Notes under the pieces: model-generated | Database searches by the model: none | Seen by the model: the letters and a program-made list of their open reading frames with translations, nothing else | Told to the model about the DNA's origin: nothing | Shown: piece after piece, positions 1 through 10,328 of the stretch | Layout of the letters: every line of letters begins with the position of its first letter | How positions within the stretch are numbered: the stretch's first letter is position 1 | Position numbers and translations under genes: made by a program | Source: Microthyrium microscopicum | Lineage: Eukaryota; Ascomycota; Dothideomycetes; Microthyriales; Microthyriaceae | Reading direction: 5' to 3' | Assembly: GCA_010405405.1 (NCBI GenBank) | Contig: MU004244.1 | Span: forward strand, 871,895 to 935,894 | DNA length: 64,000 nt

Positions 1-637
1 GGACCAAGTGCAAGCGGGACCGCCCAAGCGGTGTGTGGTTGATGTTAGTTTTCGCAATGAAATGCAATCATTCACAATATTCTTTGGCTGTCTGTCCATG
101 TCTGACCGTGAAAATGCTTGAAACCACAATTAGACTGAGATCAAGTTGAAGTATGACAACTATTGAATCGGCTCTCTGGTGTCAAGATAATTGAGCACTT
201 CGAAATGGAACTGCCGTCGCGTACGTTAGCTGCCAACAATTTTCTCAAACAGTGACTGCTGTAATTCTCACCAATTCGATACTTCCAAAAGTTCCATGAA
301 GCTCAACTCGGATTGAAGCTTTTTCTAATTACGAAGCCTCGTGGCAGACATCATGGTGTTCTATGATCATAGTAGTAGTAATGGAGTCAAGCAATACCTC
401 AATCAGGCTGAGAGAAAGGCTGAAAATCCAGGGTGAGTATCAGAAGATCGAGCCTCGGAGATATCAACCCTACATCACTCAGAAAGAATCTAGCTGTGCG
501 TTCAATTTAACCGCGGCTAGACTAGCAATTTATGCAGCTCACAGCTACTACCTTGACACTCCAACCATTTCAAAACCCAGCTCGAATCGCAACGTTGACT
601 TTGACTGAAGTAGTTGAACTCTCTGATTTTCGCTAGG
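1..637. other. Intergenic, upstream of the SDR gene
   Basis: No gene is supported here. Short open frames exist on both strands (for example 363-608 on + and 517-702 on -) but they lack any recognisable motif and overlap each other. The last part is presumably the promoter and leader of the dehydrogenase gene that starts at 638. Confidence 0.5.
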
Positions 638-1542
638 ATGTCTACAAATATCAATGATCTTTTTAGCGTTAAGGTTGGTACTTCTTCCGCCTCTCTAAGC
701 AAATGCTGACTTTATCTGAAAAGGGCAAAGTAGTTCTCGTGACAGGCGGAGCAAAAGGCATCGGTCGCATGATAAGCGAAGGCTTTGTACAAAACGGAGC
801 AAAGGTCTATATTTCGAGTCGCGATGCTGCGGCATGTGAACAGGCCTGCCAGGAGCTCAATGCTCTAGGAAAAGGCACAGCTGTCGCCATTCCCGCCGAC
901 TTTTACAAAGAAGCAGACTGCAAGAAGCTTGCTGAAGAGCTTGCCAAGCGCGAAACAAGTATATTTCCCCTACCCTTGGTTGATATCTCGGAACATGGCT
1001 AACCTGTGGTGCTAAAAGAACTCCATGTCCTCGTCAATAACAGCGGTAGCAACTGGGGCGAAACCTACGACTCTTATCCTGAAGCTGCCTGGACTCGCGT
1101 CCTCACTCTCAACCTGCACCGCGTCTTCACTATCACTCAGCTCGTCACTCCACTTCTCGAAGCCGCCAGCAGCCCGGCTGATCCCTCTCGTGTCATCAAC
1201 ATCGGCAGTGTCGACGGATTACGTGTACCTGCTCTCGAAACATTTGCCTATAGCGCAAGTAAGGCTGGTTTACATCATTTGTCGAGAGTTTTGGCACATC
1301 ATTTAGGCCAAAGACAGATCACAAGTAACGTCATTGCGTGTGGCCCCTTCGAGAGCAAGATGATGAAGGCGACACTGGAGAAGTTCAAGGATAGCATCGA
1401 GGCGAATATTCCACTGGGCAGAATAGGCAGTCCGCAGGACGTAGCGGGGACTTGTCTGTTTTTGAGTAGTCGTGCGGGAGCCTATGTGAACGGAGCTACG
1501 ATACCGTTGGATGGTGGCACTGTAATTGCGGCGCGAATGTAA
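638..1542 (+). CDS. Short-chain dehydrogenase/reductase (SDR)
   Basis: NAD(P)-dependent oxidoreductase of the classical SDR family, 264 aa after splicing. I place two introns, 674-723 and 959-1018, each with GT..AG ends and a GCTRAC-like branch site. They join the 12-residue first exon (MSTNINDLFSVK) to GKVVLVTGGAKGIG and later restore LHVLVNNSG. The cofactor motif TGGAKGIG lies at residues 19-26, the NNSG motif follows, and the catalytic tetrad is complete, with YSASK at about 168-172 and a serine in INIGSVDG. The C-terminal LDGG segment is normal for the family. The substrate cannot be read from sequence; the N-terminal FSVKGKV pattern resembles fungal SDRs annotated as RhlG/3-oxoacyl reductase-like. 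The last three residues, ARM, fit the loose peroxisomal PTS1 consensus. The gene is convergent with the hydrolase at 1667-2158. Confidence 0.88.
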
Positions 1543-1666
1543 GATCTTGCATAATACACTACGAATAAAGTGGCGTAAAAGGGTATTATCTGTATTCGTT
1601 GCTACATAAGCATGTAAATGGTCTATATTGTGAATTTCGTCTCCATCTTGGTCTTCGAAAGCAAGC

Positions 1667-2158
1667 TCAGCTGCCGCGATATGTCGTATAGTTGTAAGGT
1701 CCTAGCAGTACTGGAACATGCCAATGTGGTTGCGAAGCTCCTTGAGCAAGTCCTTTGTAGCCAGTCGTCTGGAAGTGAATCTCCACTTCAGGGAAGAATG
1801 GCTTGATGTCTTTCTTTTCCCAGTATTCTCTTGTTTCAAAGGTCAATGTGCACCACATATCGCCCGAAGCCGACTCGAAGAGAGTCTGAACGTCACTGCC
1901 ACTTCCCTTCCATTCAGTGACACGCCCGTCGCCATTTGTGAGGCCAGAGAACTCTCCTGCCAGTTTTGCATCTTGATCCGCAGATTCAGCAATGTTTACT
2001 TTGAGCGTGACGGCGATATTGGGACCCGGTTGGCCGATCGTTGTGTCTAGCACATGGCATGTTACTGGCGGGCGTGTAGCCATTGCGGTGGGTTTTGGGA
2101 CGGTGAGTTGAGATGCGAGAGATGCGATTTGAGTAGCAACCGGAGTTCGAGGCGACAT
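1667..2158 (-). CDS. 5-hydroxyisourate hydrolase (transthyretin-like)
   Basis: Purine (urate) catabolism enzyme that hydrolyses 5-hydroxyisourate, the product of urate oxidase. The 163-aa single-exon product carries the family signature CHVLDTTIGQPG at about residues 34-45, the PHWHVP segment, and ends in YRGS, the C-terminal tetrapeptide that distinguishes HIU hydrolases from transthyretin. The roughly 30 residues before CHVLD are longer than in bacterial homologues. They contain QIASLASQL, which resembles a PTS2 nonapeptide except that the first residue is Q instead of R/K. An internal start at MATRPP (about residue 26) would remove it. Only 124 bp separate its stop from that of the convergent SDR gene. 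No other urate-pathway gene is in the window. Confidence 0.93.
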   Translation of the reverse strand: MSPRTPVATQIASLASQLTVPKPTAMATRPPVTCHVLDTTIGQPGPNIAVTLKVNIAESADQDAKLAGEFSGLTNGDGRVTEWKGSGSDVQTLFESASGDMWCTLTFETREYWEKKDIKPFFPEVEIHFQTTGYKGLAQGASQPHWHVPVLLGPYNYTTYRGS

Positions 2159-2775
2159 GAAATGGATGAGCTATCAATTGGCGTCGGAGGGTTTCTTTGA
2201 GGTTGAAAAAGACAAAATGTCTCCTTCGCGGTCGACTTCAGATCTTATCAGTAAATGTCGTTTAGTGGGGAAGGCGGAGCCTGCCGATAGCAATTTGATC
2301 GTCACTTTTCCAACCCCAGACAATCTCCTTTTCCTAGGTAGGCCCGGGAGGGGCCGTTAGCACCCATAATTGCTCCGCGTAATCTCATCGAAAGTTGTAA
2401 CTTCATCTCTTTATCACCAAGTAAAACAATCGAACGAAGAACCCGGTAGTTTTGCCTCGGCCCTTGAAAATACTTCCTGAGATGGTAGACCGCCAGTACA
2501 TCCGGAAGCCAATTGGAAGCCTCGAGCAAGCGCCCACGGTTGAATCCTTCGCGCCTTTGGAGTCTGGACGAGGGCCAAGCCACCAACAAATACCCCTGGG
2601 TTGTACACGAAGAAGCTGTGGAGGCCGGGGTAGCGACCATCCACTATCGATTAGGATACCGCGATTCATGGGTTCTTGAGCAGTTCGCTGGACTTGTTGC
2701 TTTTTGAAGGCGAACGAGGAGAGCTTCGGGTTCAATGTTCTCTGTATCAGCAGCTTACCTATCTCTTGAGGGACA
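2159..2775. other. Intergenic, no gene seen
   Basis: Includes the promoter side of the hydrolase gene. Overlapping open frames at 2302-2780 on the minus strand and 2452-2707 on the plus strand are mutually incompatible, lack motifs, and I do not take them as genes. Confidence 0.4.
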
Positions 2776-2970
2776 GACAAGATGAGTGAGCCGTTTAGAT
2801 TGAGCTCCTATCGATTACATGGCTGTTATAATACTTCTTAAGGAGTGAGCGGTTTGATCACTATCGTATTCGATAATCTGATGGTAGCTGACGCAATCAC
2901 TCTTTAAGAAGTGTTATGGCAGCCATCGTAATCGTTGGCATAGTCGTCGAAACGGCTCACTTATTTTGTC
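2776..2970. mobile_element. Foldback/MITE-like element D
   Basis: About 195 bp that folds almost completely on itself. The terminal 21 bases (2776-2796, GACAAGATGAGTGAGCC...) match the reverse complement of 2950-2970 at 19 of 21 positions. Inner arms around 2808-2845 and 2893-2933 also pair, centred on CTTCTTAARGAGTGA. No coding capacity. A 10-bp direct repeat, CCTATCTCTT, lies just outside on both sides (2758-2767 and 2980-2989) and could be a target-site duplication if the true ends lie a few bases further out. The GACAAAATRA terminus resembles the three elements at 6.9, 9.8 and 28.4 kb, but the rest differs. Confidence 0.65.
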
Positions 2971-4816
2971 CACGAAGAGCCTATCTCTTTCCTATCTTCG
3001 AAGAGCTCGTATCTGTAACTATACAGACACTGTTTGATTCACGATACTTCTTCCTTACCGAGGGGTTGAATGCCATCACGTTTATCTAAGTGCTATGTGC
3101 AGTATTCACACTATGGCGATGGGCGTGTCAGGCGATGTACGGCCCTTATGCAATGCACACTGGATACCGTCACACCCTGGCCACCCAGGCCTGAACCCAA
3201 AATGCTGCAACTTGGCACAAGCATGCTATTCAGAAAGTCGCGATTTGGTTGGAACTGATCAGTATTCAAGTCTTTTGGAACGATGGTTGGCCATAGTTTG
3301 GAATGCTTATTTTTCGCCAGGTAGCAAAGAAGAGAGTCTTTTACATGCCGTTCTGTCTCTACGCCTCACTGTTTACATGAAGATTACGTGCCAAGGACCA
3401 ACGAACTGCATGGCTTGGTTGCAGACGATCGCGAGGCACACTCTCAACCTACAATCGGCTGATTCGTGCAGCCGTTCTTCTCCCAGCTTCCAGAAAGGTT
3501 CTGCGGGTGCAGCGGCGCACAGCATAGCACTCAGGAACTGACGACAACTGTCAAATCATCTCAGCGCTCAAGGTTGTCCTGGATTGCAGCTGTCCTGCGT
3601 CCAAGACGCGGGTTCAATTGGCCGGTAGGCACAACTTCCAGCATTCCGGGATTTCTACCTCTCCATCCATGATGTCGATCTTTTCTGAACGCTTCATTCT
3701 ATTACTTCTACTTCGCAGTCTTCGCTTATGCTCAGTCTGTGCTTTGATCGAAGATCTCGGGTAATAATTACCTGCCTGCGTGGCATGATCAAGCGGTATC
3801 CGAGATCGACAACTGTATTACTGTGATTGTGCAACCATCAAGTCACATTGATATGCAGGGAATCAACGAGGCTCGAGCTTGACATGAGTTTGGAGCATTT
3901 TTCAGGAGAACTGCTGTCCTTGATGGCCAGTAGCGATGCCATAATTGAGAGTGTATGCCATTTTATCCACTTTCCATTTCAGCCTTGCGAACTGGCCGTT
4001 GATTGAGAATGAGGAAGCACATCCGTAGCCCAGTCTGCCTCAAACTCTCAAGCCCCCCATTGGCACCCCTCGGCTTTTGAGATCACAGCCACACATCTTG
4101 ATCCATCGCTAACAGGCACTGGGACGATTCACTGTCACAGCCACAAAGCCAGAAAAGATTTGGGGACAATTGCACTATTGTCTCTACTTCAAGTTATGAA
4201 AACAACCTTATTACGCGTTCAATTATCACGACATGGGCTTTAGAAGCCGCATGAGATGATAAGTGAAGCGGGTTGGAGCCGACGCCATCATCTTGGCCCA
4301 CGGCTACGACTTTACCGACTGTACCTTCTTCACCACCGCCAACCGGGGGGTGCGGATGCGCCATAGAAGCTAAGATCCGGTTTACAGTAGGAAAATAAAG
4401 AGCTTGGATCAATTATGTACTGCAGAGTGCAGACGTAAGCTCTCAAGCTTTAGGCAGGTCGAGGTTTTCTGCCAGAATCCGTGTCTATGTCTGTGTGAAG
4501 CCATCATTCCTCTTCGCGCTTATGTGACTCCTCTGAAGCACGCTTATGGAAAGCTTTTGTTTTTCCAAAATGACAAGGGCGTTGTAACCGTTCTTCGAAT
4601 ACGGAAAGTGGATAAGCAGAGCCTCGATTTTTCTTCCTATTTTGTCAAACTCGTCTCATCCTAGGTCGTCGAAGCTTCCTGCAACTAGCTCGTGTCGTCT
4701 CGTATATCAACTATTGACTTCCTTGCCTTGCTGTTCTTGAAATCTAGTGCCAAAAAAGTTCTTTTCTAGCATCTCACAACCATATCGCCGATAAAAACAA
4801 ATCCTTACCACTCAGC
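2971..4816. other. Intergenic, no gene supported
   Basis: Roughly 1.8 kb without a gene I can defend. The longest frame (3095-3541, +) has no recognisable domain or conserved composition. A minus-strand frame at 4194-4412 contains DDGVGSNPLHLSSHAASKAHVV, faintly like an eroded ankyrin repeat, but there is nothing around it to make a gene. The final part is the promoter of the membrane-protein gene. Confidence 0.4.
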
Positions 4817-6203
4817 ATGGCTTCTGCTGCACACTGTAGGTCTGCCGCACAAGTAAAAGGTTTCTGTGATTGATTCCCCTGCATAGGTAACGCCACAAAC
4901 TCGATGGAATCGCTGGAATTGGAGCCAGTCCATGCCGCATCTGGCTCTCAGGCTTTCCCCTCGGCTGCTCATGCATCTTTGGGCCATACGGCGTCTAGTG
5001 ATGTAGAAAATGAAGTGAACATCGCCTTGGGCGAGAGGTAAGACTTCCCTTCCCTTTCAAATACTCTCTTGCGCTCCCGACCAGAGAACAGAGAAACCGG
5101 TGTGGCCCCATCAACTCTGTTGACTCTCATATGGTCGCTTCACTCACGCTGCGAGTGCTTTATGACCCATCAGATGCGTAGACTATCAGACAGCCTATCG
5201 ACTATGGCATGCTCTAGTCAAATGGCTACTGGGAGTCATGGAAGTCATTCACGTTGGTGGAAGGGCACTGTTCATTCTGTCAGTCGGCTGTCACCCTTCT
5301 GCCGATACGCGGGAGAGTGGTAGCTTGTCTCCTATAAATCAGGATCTGAGAGCTACAGCAGTTCTTGTACATTGAAGACTAAAAAGCCACAGGCCATCTT
5401 GCTCTTTTCTATTTCTCTCGAATAGAGTTGACATTTCACATCACACCCAAACTCCAGAAGAGAATTCCTCGATCGATACCAACTCAGCCTCCTCGAATCG
5501 TAACTCTCAACCTACACCCCAACATTCGAACGAGTCCCTAGCGGAAGTCCGCCCTCAAATTTCGGCGGAATTGTTCTATGTTGGAGCTGGAGCCAGTACG
5601 CAAGAAGTGCCAGCAATCTACTTTCAAGACGCGAGCGCAGTACAACCGGACATCTTGAAGACTCGGCTCAACGACAACAAGCATCAACCCTCAGGTAGCA
5701 CCAGCCGAATGGACCCGCTAGCCCAAAACCATGTCAGCGCGACCGCCCCTCCATACGTCCTCTCACCTGTCGTTGATTGCAACAGCCCACCTCGACTAAG
5801 TTACGTGAACACGAACGACACACTTGAAGAGCATGTTTCCGGTGTAGTGTTATGTGGCCGTCGAATCAACGGTGACAGACTGGTTGACATCGGTGCTGTC
5901 AAAGAGATCAAACATTTTTGGAAGAAAGAAGTCAAATGTGTCGAGAAGTTCTTGATTATCCTATCGCTTGCGATTATAGTCGCTACTTTCGGCGCAATGT
6001 TTGCCTTGCTGAAGCATGTCACTCATGGACAGAAACCCGTCGGCCTGAAGATTCTCATGGCTGGCGTACTGACTATAATGATGGCAAGTGCTTTGGGAAT
6101 GATTGCCGCAAGGCGATCGTTGGCTGAAGTGTTCATTGTTGGGACTTCTGTTATGGTCCTGGGTATATTTCTGACGCCCTTGTTAGTGGATGTGCTCATG
6201 TAA
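4817..6203 (+). CDS. Predicted membrane protein with three C-terminal helices
   Basis: Unknown function. I rebuild 315 aa from three exons: 4817-4835, 4887-5037 and 5426-6203. The second intron is long for this window (388 nt) and is the least certain part, but the splice restores an open frame through a Ser/Asn/Gln/Pro-rich region (SHHTQTPEENSS...) into the last exon. The first two thirds look disordered and soluble. The last about 90 residues hold three hydrophobic stretches: FLIILSLAIIVATFGAMFAL, VGLKILMAGVLTIMMASAL and VFIVGTSVMVLGIFLTPLL. A disordered N-terminus plus three C-terminal helices is seen in fungal DUF6594-type proteins, but I do not see the conserved core of that family and make no assignment. 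Alternative: a shorter protein from within exon 3. Confidence 0.6.
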
Positions 6204-6910
6204 AAGGTAGTACGTGTACCGACCTACCCTGGCTGTGATGTGTTCATGTCGCTTGAAGAGCGATTTGGTGGACGCATGATCGCAATGCTTTGTTATTTTT
6301 ACCTTGAAGCATCCCTTTCCTCCGTTGTACAGATGGCATCTCTAGGAGGCGTTTTAATACGATAGTGCATCTACAGATACATCATAACTCGGAATTAGCT
6401 AAGTTAAATATACGATAATGACAATGATAACACGGGGCAACGATGTTCACATATGTCTTCTGCCTCTGATTTCGAATGAACTGAAATGGAGCGAAGCTTT
6501 CAAGCTACCATCAACTGCATGGAATACTTCACGGAGCCGACTGCTTCTTCAGTACTTGCTGTGTCAAGCTTTTCAGCCTACCTTCGGATTCTACCTCGTG
6601 GTGAGATTAGATATTTGACAATCCTTACTGCCCATGAGTGAGTTCTGTGAAGAATTGAGTAAATACCGAGGCTCGCTATCGAATACGGCATGCCAGCAGA
6701 ATACGAAACCATGATTGTTCCAACTCCTTTCGGATTTTGGGATTGTATATTCTTGATCAAAGTTTGGGGAGTTTCAATGATCTATCTGTGGGATAATGGT
6801 ACTCTGCTAAGCATCAAAGTAATCCGTGATCATATATCTAGAGTGTCTGGGTGACCAGGCAGAATAGAGGACCTCAGGCGGCCATGGCAGTGGTCTCCCT
6901 CTCAATACAA
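6204..6910. other. Intergenic, no gene seen
   Basis: 3' flank of the membrane-protein gene followed by AT-rich sequence. Short frames such as 6418-6618 show no family features. Confidence 0.4.
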
Positions 6911-7140
6911 GCAAACGGTAAACAAGATAGATCGCGCGCTCCCATCAAGTACGGTAGCTACCAATGACCATGATACCATCTGCTACGCTTTAGAACCGAG
7001 CGCTTTATTTCCCCGTAGATGCGCAGAATCGTGGATTCTCTATCGAACACGTAGGAAAGTAAAACATCTTCTGATTATAGAGTATGATGGGAGGCATGGT
7101 AGTTGATGGGAGCACGCCATTCATTTTGTCAACCATTTGG
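6911..7140. mobile_element. MITE-like element A (GACAAAAT/CTCCCATC family)
   Basis: About 230 bp with degenerate terminal inverted repeats. The left end reads ACAAGATAGATCGCGCGCTC then CCATCAAG. The reverse complement of the right end reads GACAAAATGAATGGCGTGCT then CCCATCAAC. A further outward block (CAAACGGT / CAAATGGT) also matches. A subterminal TGATGGGAG motif occurs twice near the right end. No open frame of note. Copies B (9795-10010) and C (28391-28600) share the same ends and length. It lies about 450 bp upstream of the GH47 start. Confidence 0.7.
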
Positions 7141-7588
7141 ACGAGATAGACTAAAATAGCAGCTAGTCGGTTCCCAGTTGGTTCCAGGTTGGTTGCCGCT
7201 TCCTCACAAATCTTGATTGGGTGATCGGGTGCGCTAAGCTTCGGGACGGCCCGTTATGCATCCACGACAGGGGCTATCAGGCTGTTCCTTCGCGGTTGCC
7301 CACTACTTGTCCAATGACTGATTGTTCTGGGCTGGGACTGACTTCAGCCAACATTCAATTTGAGGCGCAGAAGGGAATCTTAAGATCTAGTTTGAGATTT
7401 ATGGATTGAATCTTCCACTTCAATACCTTGAACCAACGTATTCAATTCCTCAAACGCCAGAAGTCAGAACCACTGTTTCTGATCAAACGTCATCCGAAAA
7501 AAGAGCGTCAGTTCATTTCGCTCAGACAATGCCTTTTGCATAAACTATGTGCTCTAGTCTTCTCCATAACATTTAGGACTGATCAGAT
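7141..7588. promoter_or_regulatory. Promoter region of the GH47 gene
   Basis: Between MITE A and the GH47 start codon. No coding frame with features; I cannot name specific sites. Confidence 0.35.
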
Positions 7589-9647
7589 ATGAAAGCTTCT
7601 CACTCACGCCTCGCTTTGGCAATTACCCTTTCTTTTGCCATCGTATCTTTATCTTACCATCGTCTGTCGTATAATAGAAGTCAAACTCTATCAGATCATG
7701 CAGAAAACGGCAACTACGCCACAGCGAAAAGCCCAGGCCCTTATACGCTCAAGGAGCGCTTCAAGTGGTCAAATGTCCCAACTCGATATCCCGTTACTTC
7801 GATGATACCTCTCCCTTCCGCGATTCCTCATAGCATTCCTAAAATACAAGCAACCTTTCCAACAGAGACTTCGACACACCGACAAGAGCGGCTGGCAAAA
7901 TTAGAAGCGGTGAAGAGTAACTTTACTCATGCCTGGTCTGGCTATAAAAGTAAAGCATGGCTAAAAGATGAAGTTGCACCACTATCTGGTCAAGCGTTGA
8001 ATCCATTTGGTGGCTGGGCAGCAACCCTTGTTGATGCGCTGGGTATGTCAAAGTGGATGCTACGCTAAACCGTACCGCATACTAACATGTCACTCTGCAC
8101 ATTAGATACCCTTTGGATTATGGATATGAAAGAGGATTTCGAAGAAGCCGTAGCTGCTATCGACAAAATCGACTTCACTACATGCGCACTTGACGAAATC
8201 AACGTATTTGAAACCACGATTAGATATCTGGGCGGATTTATGGCGGCATATGATCTATCAGGAGGTCAATATCCAGCCCTCCTCAAAAAGGCAGCAGAGA
8301 TGGGTTCCATGCTTTATAAAGCTTTTGATACCCCAAATCGAATGCCCATTACTCGTTGGAAGTTCAAAGACGCGGTGGAAAACGTGCCGCAAGAAGCACC
8401 TGACGGCATTCTACTGGCTGAAATAGGATCTTTGACGCTGGAATTCACAAGACTATCGCAGCTCACCGGAGATACAAAGTATTACGATGCCGTACAACGC
8501 ATCATGAGCATCTTTGAAGACCAACAAAATAAAACTAAACTTCCGGGGATGTGGCCTATCCAGGTCAATGCCAAAACGGAAGATTTCACAGGCAGTCAGA
8601 TGTTTACGATAGGCGGAATGGCAGACTCCGCCTATGAATATTTACCTAAGGTATGATAAGGAATCAAGCGGTTCACGAATGCATGTGATGATCACTAACT
8701 CAAAACTAGCAATATCTTCTCTTAAATGGCGGCGCTACGCAATATAAACAGATGTACGAAAGCACTTTGACGACCATGAAAAATCATATCTTCTTTCGAC
8801 CCATGACCATTGATGGCAAAGATATCTTGTTTGCCGGTCAAGTGAACAGTAATGGACAGGTCATATCTGCAACAGACCCTCAAGCGCAACATCTTGGGTG
8901 CTTTGCTGGAGGCATGGTCGCTTTGGCAGCTAAGGCCTTCAACAGCGAGGCAGACCTGGAAGTGGGAAAGAAGTTAATGGAAGGTTGTCTTTGGGCTTAT
9001 GAATCAATGCGAGGAGGAATCATGCCAGAGATCATTCATACACTTCCCTGCCCTGACAAAGTAAGCTTTTCCACCCTCTCATCAGAAATGACCAACTGTT
9101 CAATGATATGATGCCCATGCGGCCGGATGACATCGCTGACAGCTCCAGGTTAAGTGCGATTGGGATCAAGCAAAATGGGTCTCGGCCATGACTGAAAAGT
9201 ATGGCACGACAGACGTGACGAGTGCTGAAGAACAGCTCCAAAATCTTGGTCTTCCGCATGGTATCATGACTGTGGATGATTCACGATACATTCTCAGGTT
9301 AGTCCCCAATAGTGCCTACATCTTGGTGGAATTTTGAAATAACATTCCGCAGGCCCGAAGCTATCGAATCCGTCTTTATTTTATATCGGATCACCGGTAA
9401 CGCTACTCTACAGGATCGAGCATGGGATATGTTCAATACCATAATATCAAAGACGAAGACCAGCATAGCTCATGCCGCCCTCAACGACTGTAACGCGATC
9501 AATCCAACCAAGGCTGATAGGATGGAATCTTTTTGGCTTGCAGAGACACTCAAGTACTTTTACCTGATATTTTCAGAACCGGATTTAGTGAGTTTGGATG
9601 ACTACGTTTTGAATACTGAAGCACATCCCCTAAAACGGACATCATGA
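7589..9647 (+). CDS. GH47 alpha-1,2-mannosidase
   Basis: Class I mannosidase that trims alpha-1,2-linked mannose from N-glycans in the ER/Golgi, 597 aa. Four introns are placed: 8043-8105, 8651-8709, 9061-9148 and 9298-9352; every junction keeps the frame. Residues about 7-24 are hydrophobic, fitting a type II signal anchor, followed by a short stem. Family motifs are present: [36 protein letters not shown] (about 315-330), the HLGCFAGGM segment, RPEAIESVFILYRITGN (about 500), and NTEAHP near the C-terminus (about 588), which supplies the calcium-binding threonine in this family. Length and order are normal for full-length enzymes. Fungi usually carry several GH47 paralogues, so the exact linkage preference is open. 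The gene lies between two copies of one MITE family (A and B). Confidence 0.95.
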
Positions 9648-9794
9648 ATCAGGACGTCTTGGATTTTAATCTTATTCTGTACATTATAATTGTAAATGAG
9701 GAACGTCGGTATTAGTTCGTTATCGTAAAGTATGGGCAGTGAGGACAAGTCAGATATAATTCACTGTATAGACATATGACAGAATTATACATCT

Positions 9795-10010
9795 GTCAAT
9801 GGGTCCACAAGATAAATGGCGCGCTCCCACCGAGTGTGATGTTAACCACCGCACCTTGTAAAGCGCATATCCTCTTAATCATATCCTATCCAGTATTCTG
9901 AAACTGTTTTACACCCTGAATGGGTAGTAGAGTAATCGGAATAGAACGTAGCTGATGGGAGCTACAGAGCCTGATGGGAGCGTGACAATTATACTGTCGA
10001 CCAAATGGCC
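9795..10010. mobile_element. MITE-like element B (same family as A)
   Basis: About 216 bp. The left end carries CCACAAGATAAATGGCGCGC then TCCCACC. The reverse complement of the right end carries GGTCGACAGTATAATTGTCA then CGCTCCCATC. The outer CAATGGGT / CATTTGGT blocks also correspond. As in copy A the right side holds two TGATGGGAG motifs about 18 bp apart. No coding capacity. It begins about 150 bp after the GH47 stop codon and ends about 320 bp before the L-galactonate dehydratase start. Confidence 0.68.
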
Positions 10011-10328
10011 TGTCAGTATGTACCTAGGTAATGCAATCAGGCTGAAATCATAGCGATATCGGTGCCTCTACCAAATGGTTTTGCTTTGTCTAAAGAGAGC
10101 AACTTCCCAGCGTACCTGTATATTCCACAAACAATATAGCCGCGGCCAAAAGCCCCGCGACGAGGCTGTCAGAGGTCCCACCCGAGGGGTATACCAAAAT
10201 GATATGACTTGATTTTTCTCTCAACTCAGCCTCTCCGTCCAAGTGATAAACATTGTCTCTTTTGCGATTCTCCGCAGGTCTGCTGTGACACCTTCTATTT
10301 CCCACCTGCGTTATTCCTCACTCTCATT

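Noticed and set aside
3095-3541. 148-codon plus-strand frame
   Set aside because: Composition looks random and no domain can be seen; surrounded by non-coding sequence.
3600-3640. tRNA-like GGGTTCAATTGG motif
   Set aside because: No matching acceptor, D or anticodon arms around it; no tRNA could be folded by eye here or at similar GTTCGAA sites elsewhere.
4194-4412. Ankyrin-like fragment (SNPLHLSSHAAS)
   Set aside because: A single weak repeat-like match in a 72-codon frame; too little for a gene or a pseudogene call.
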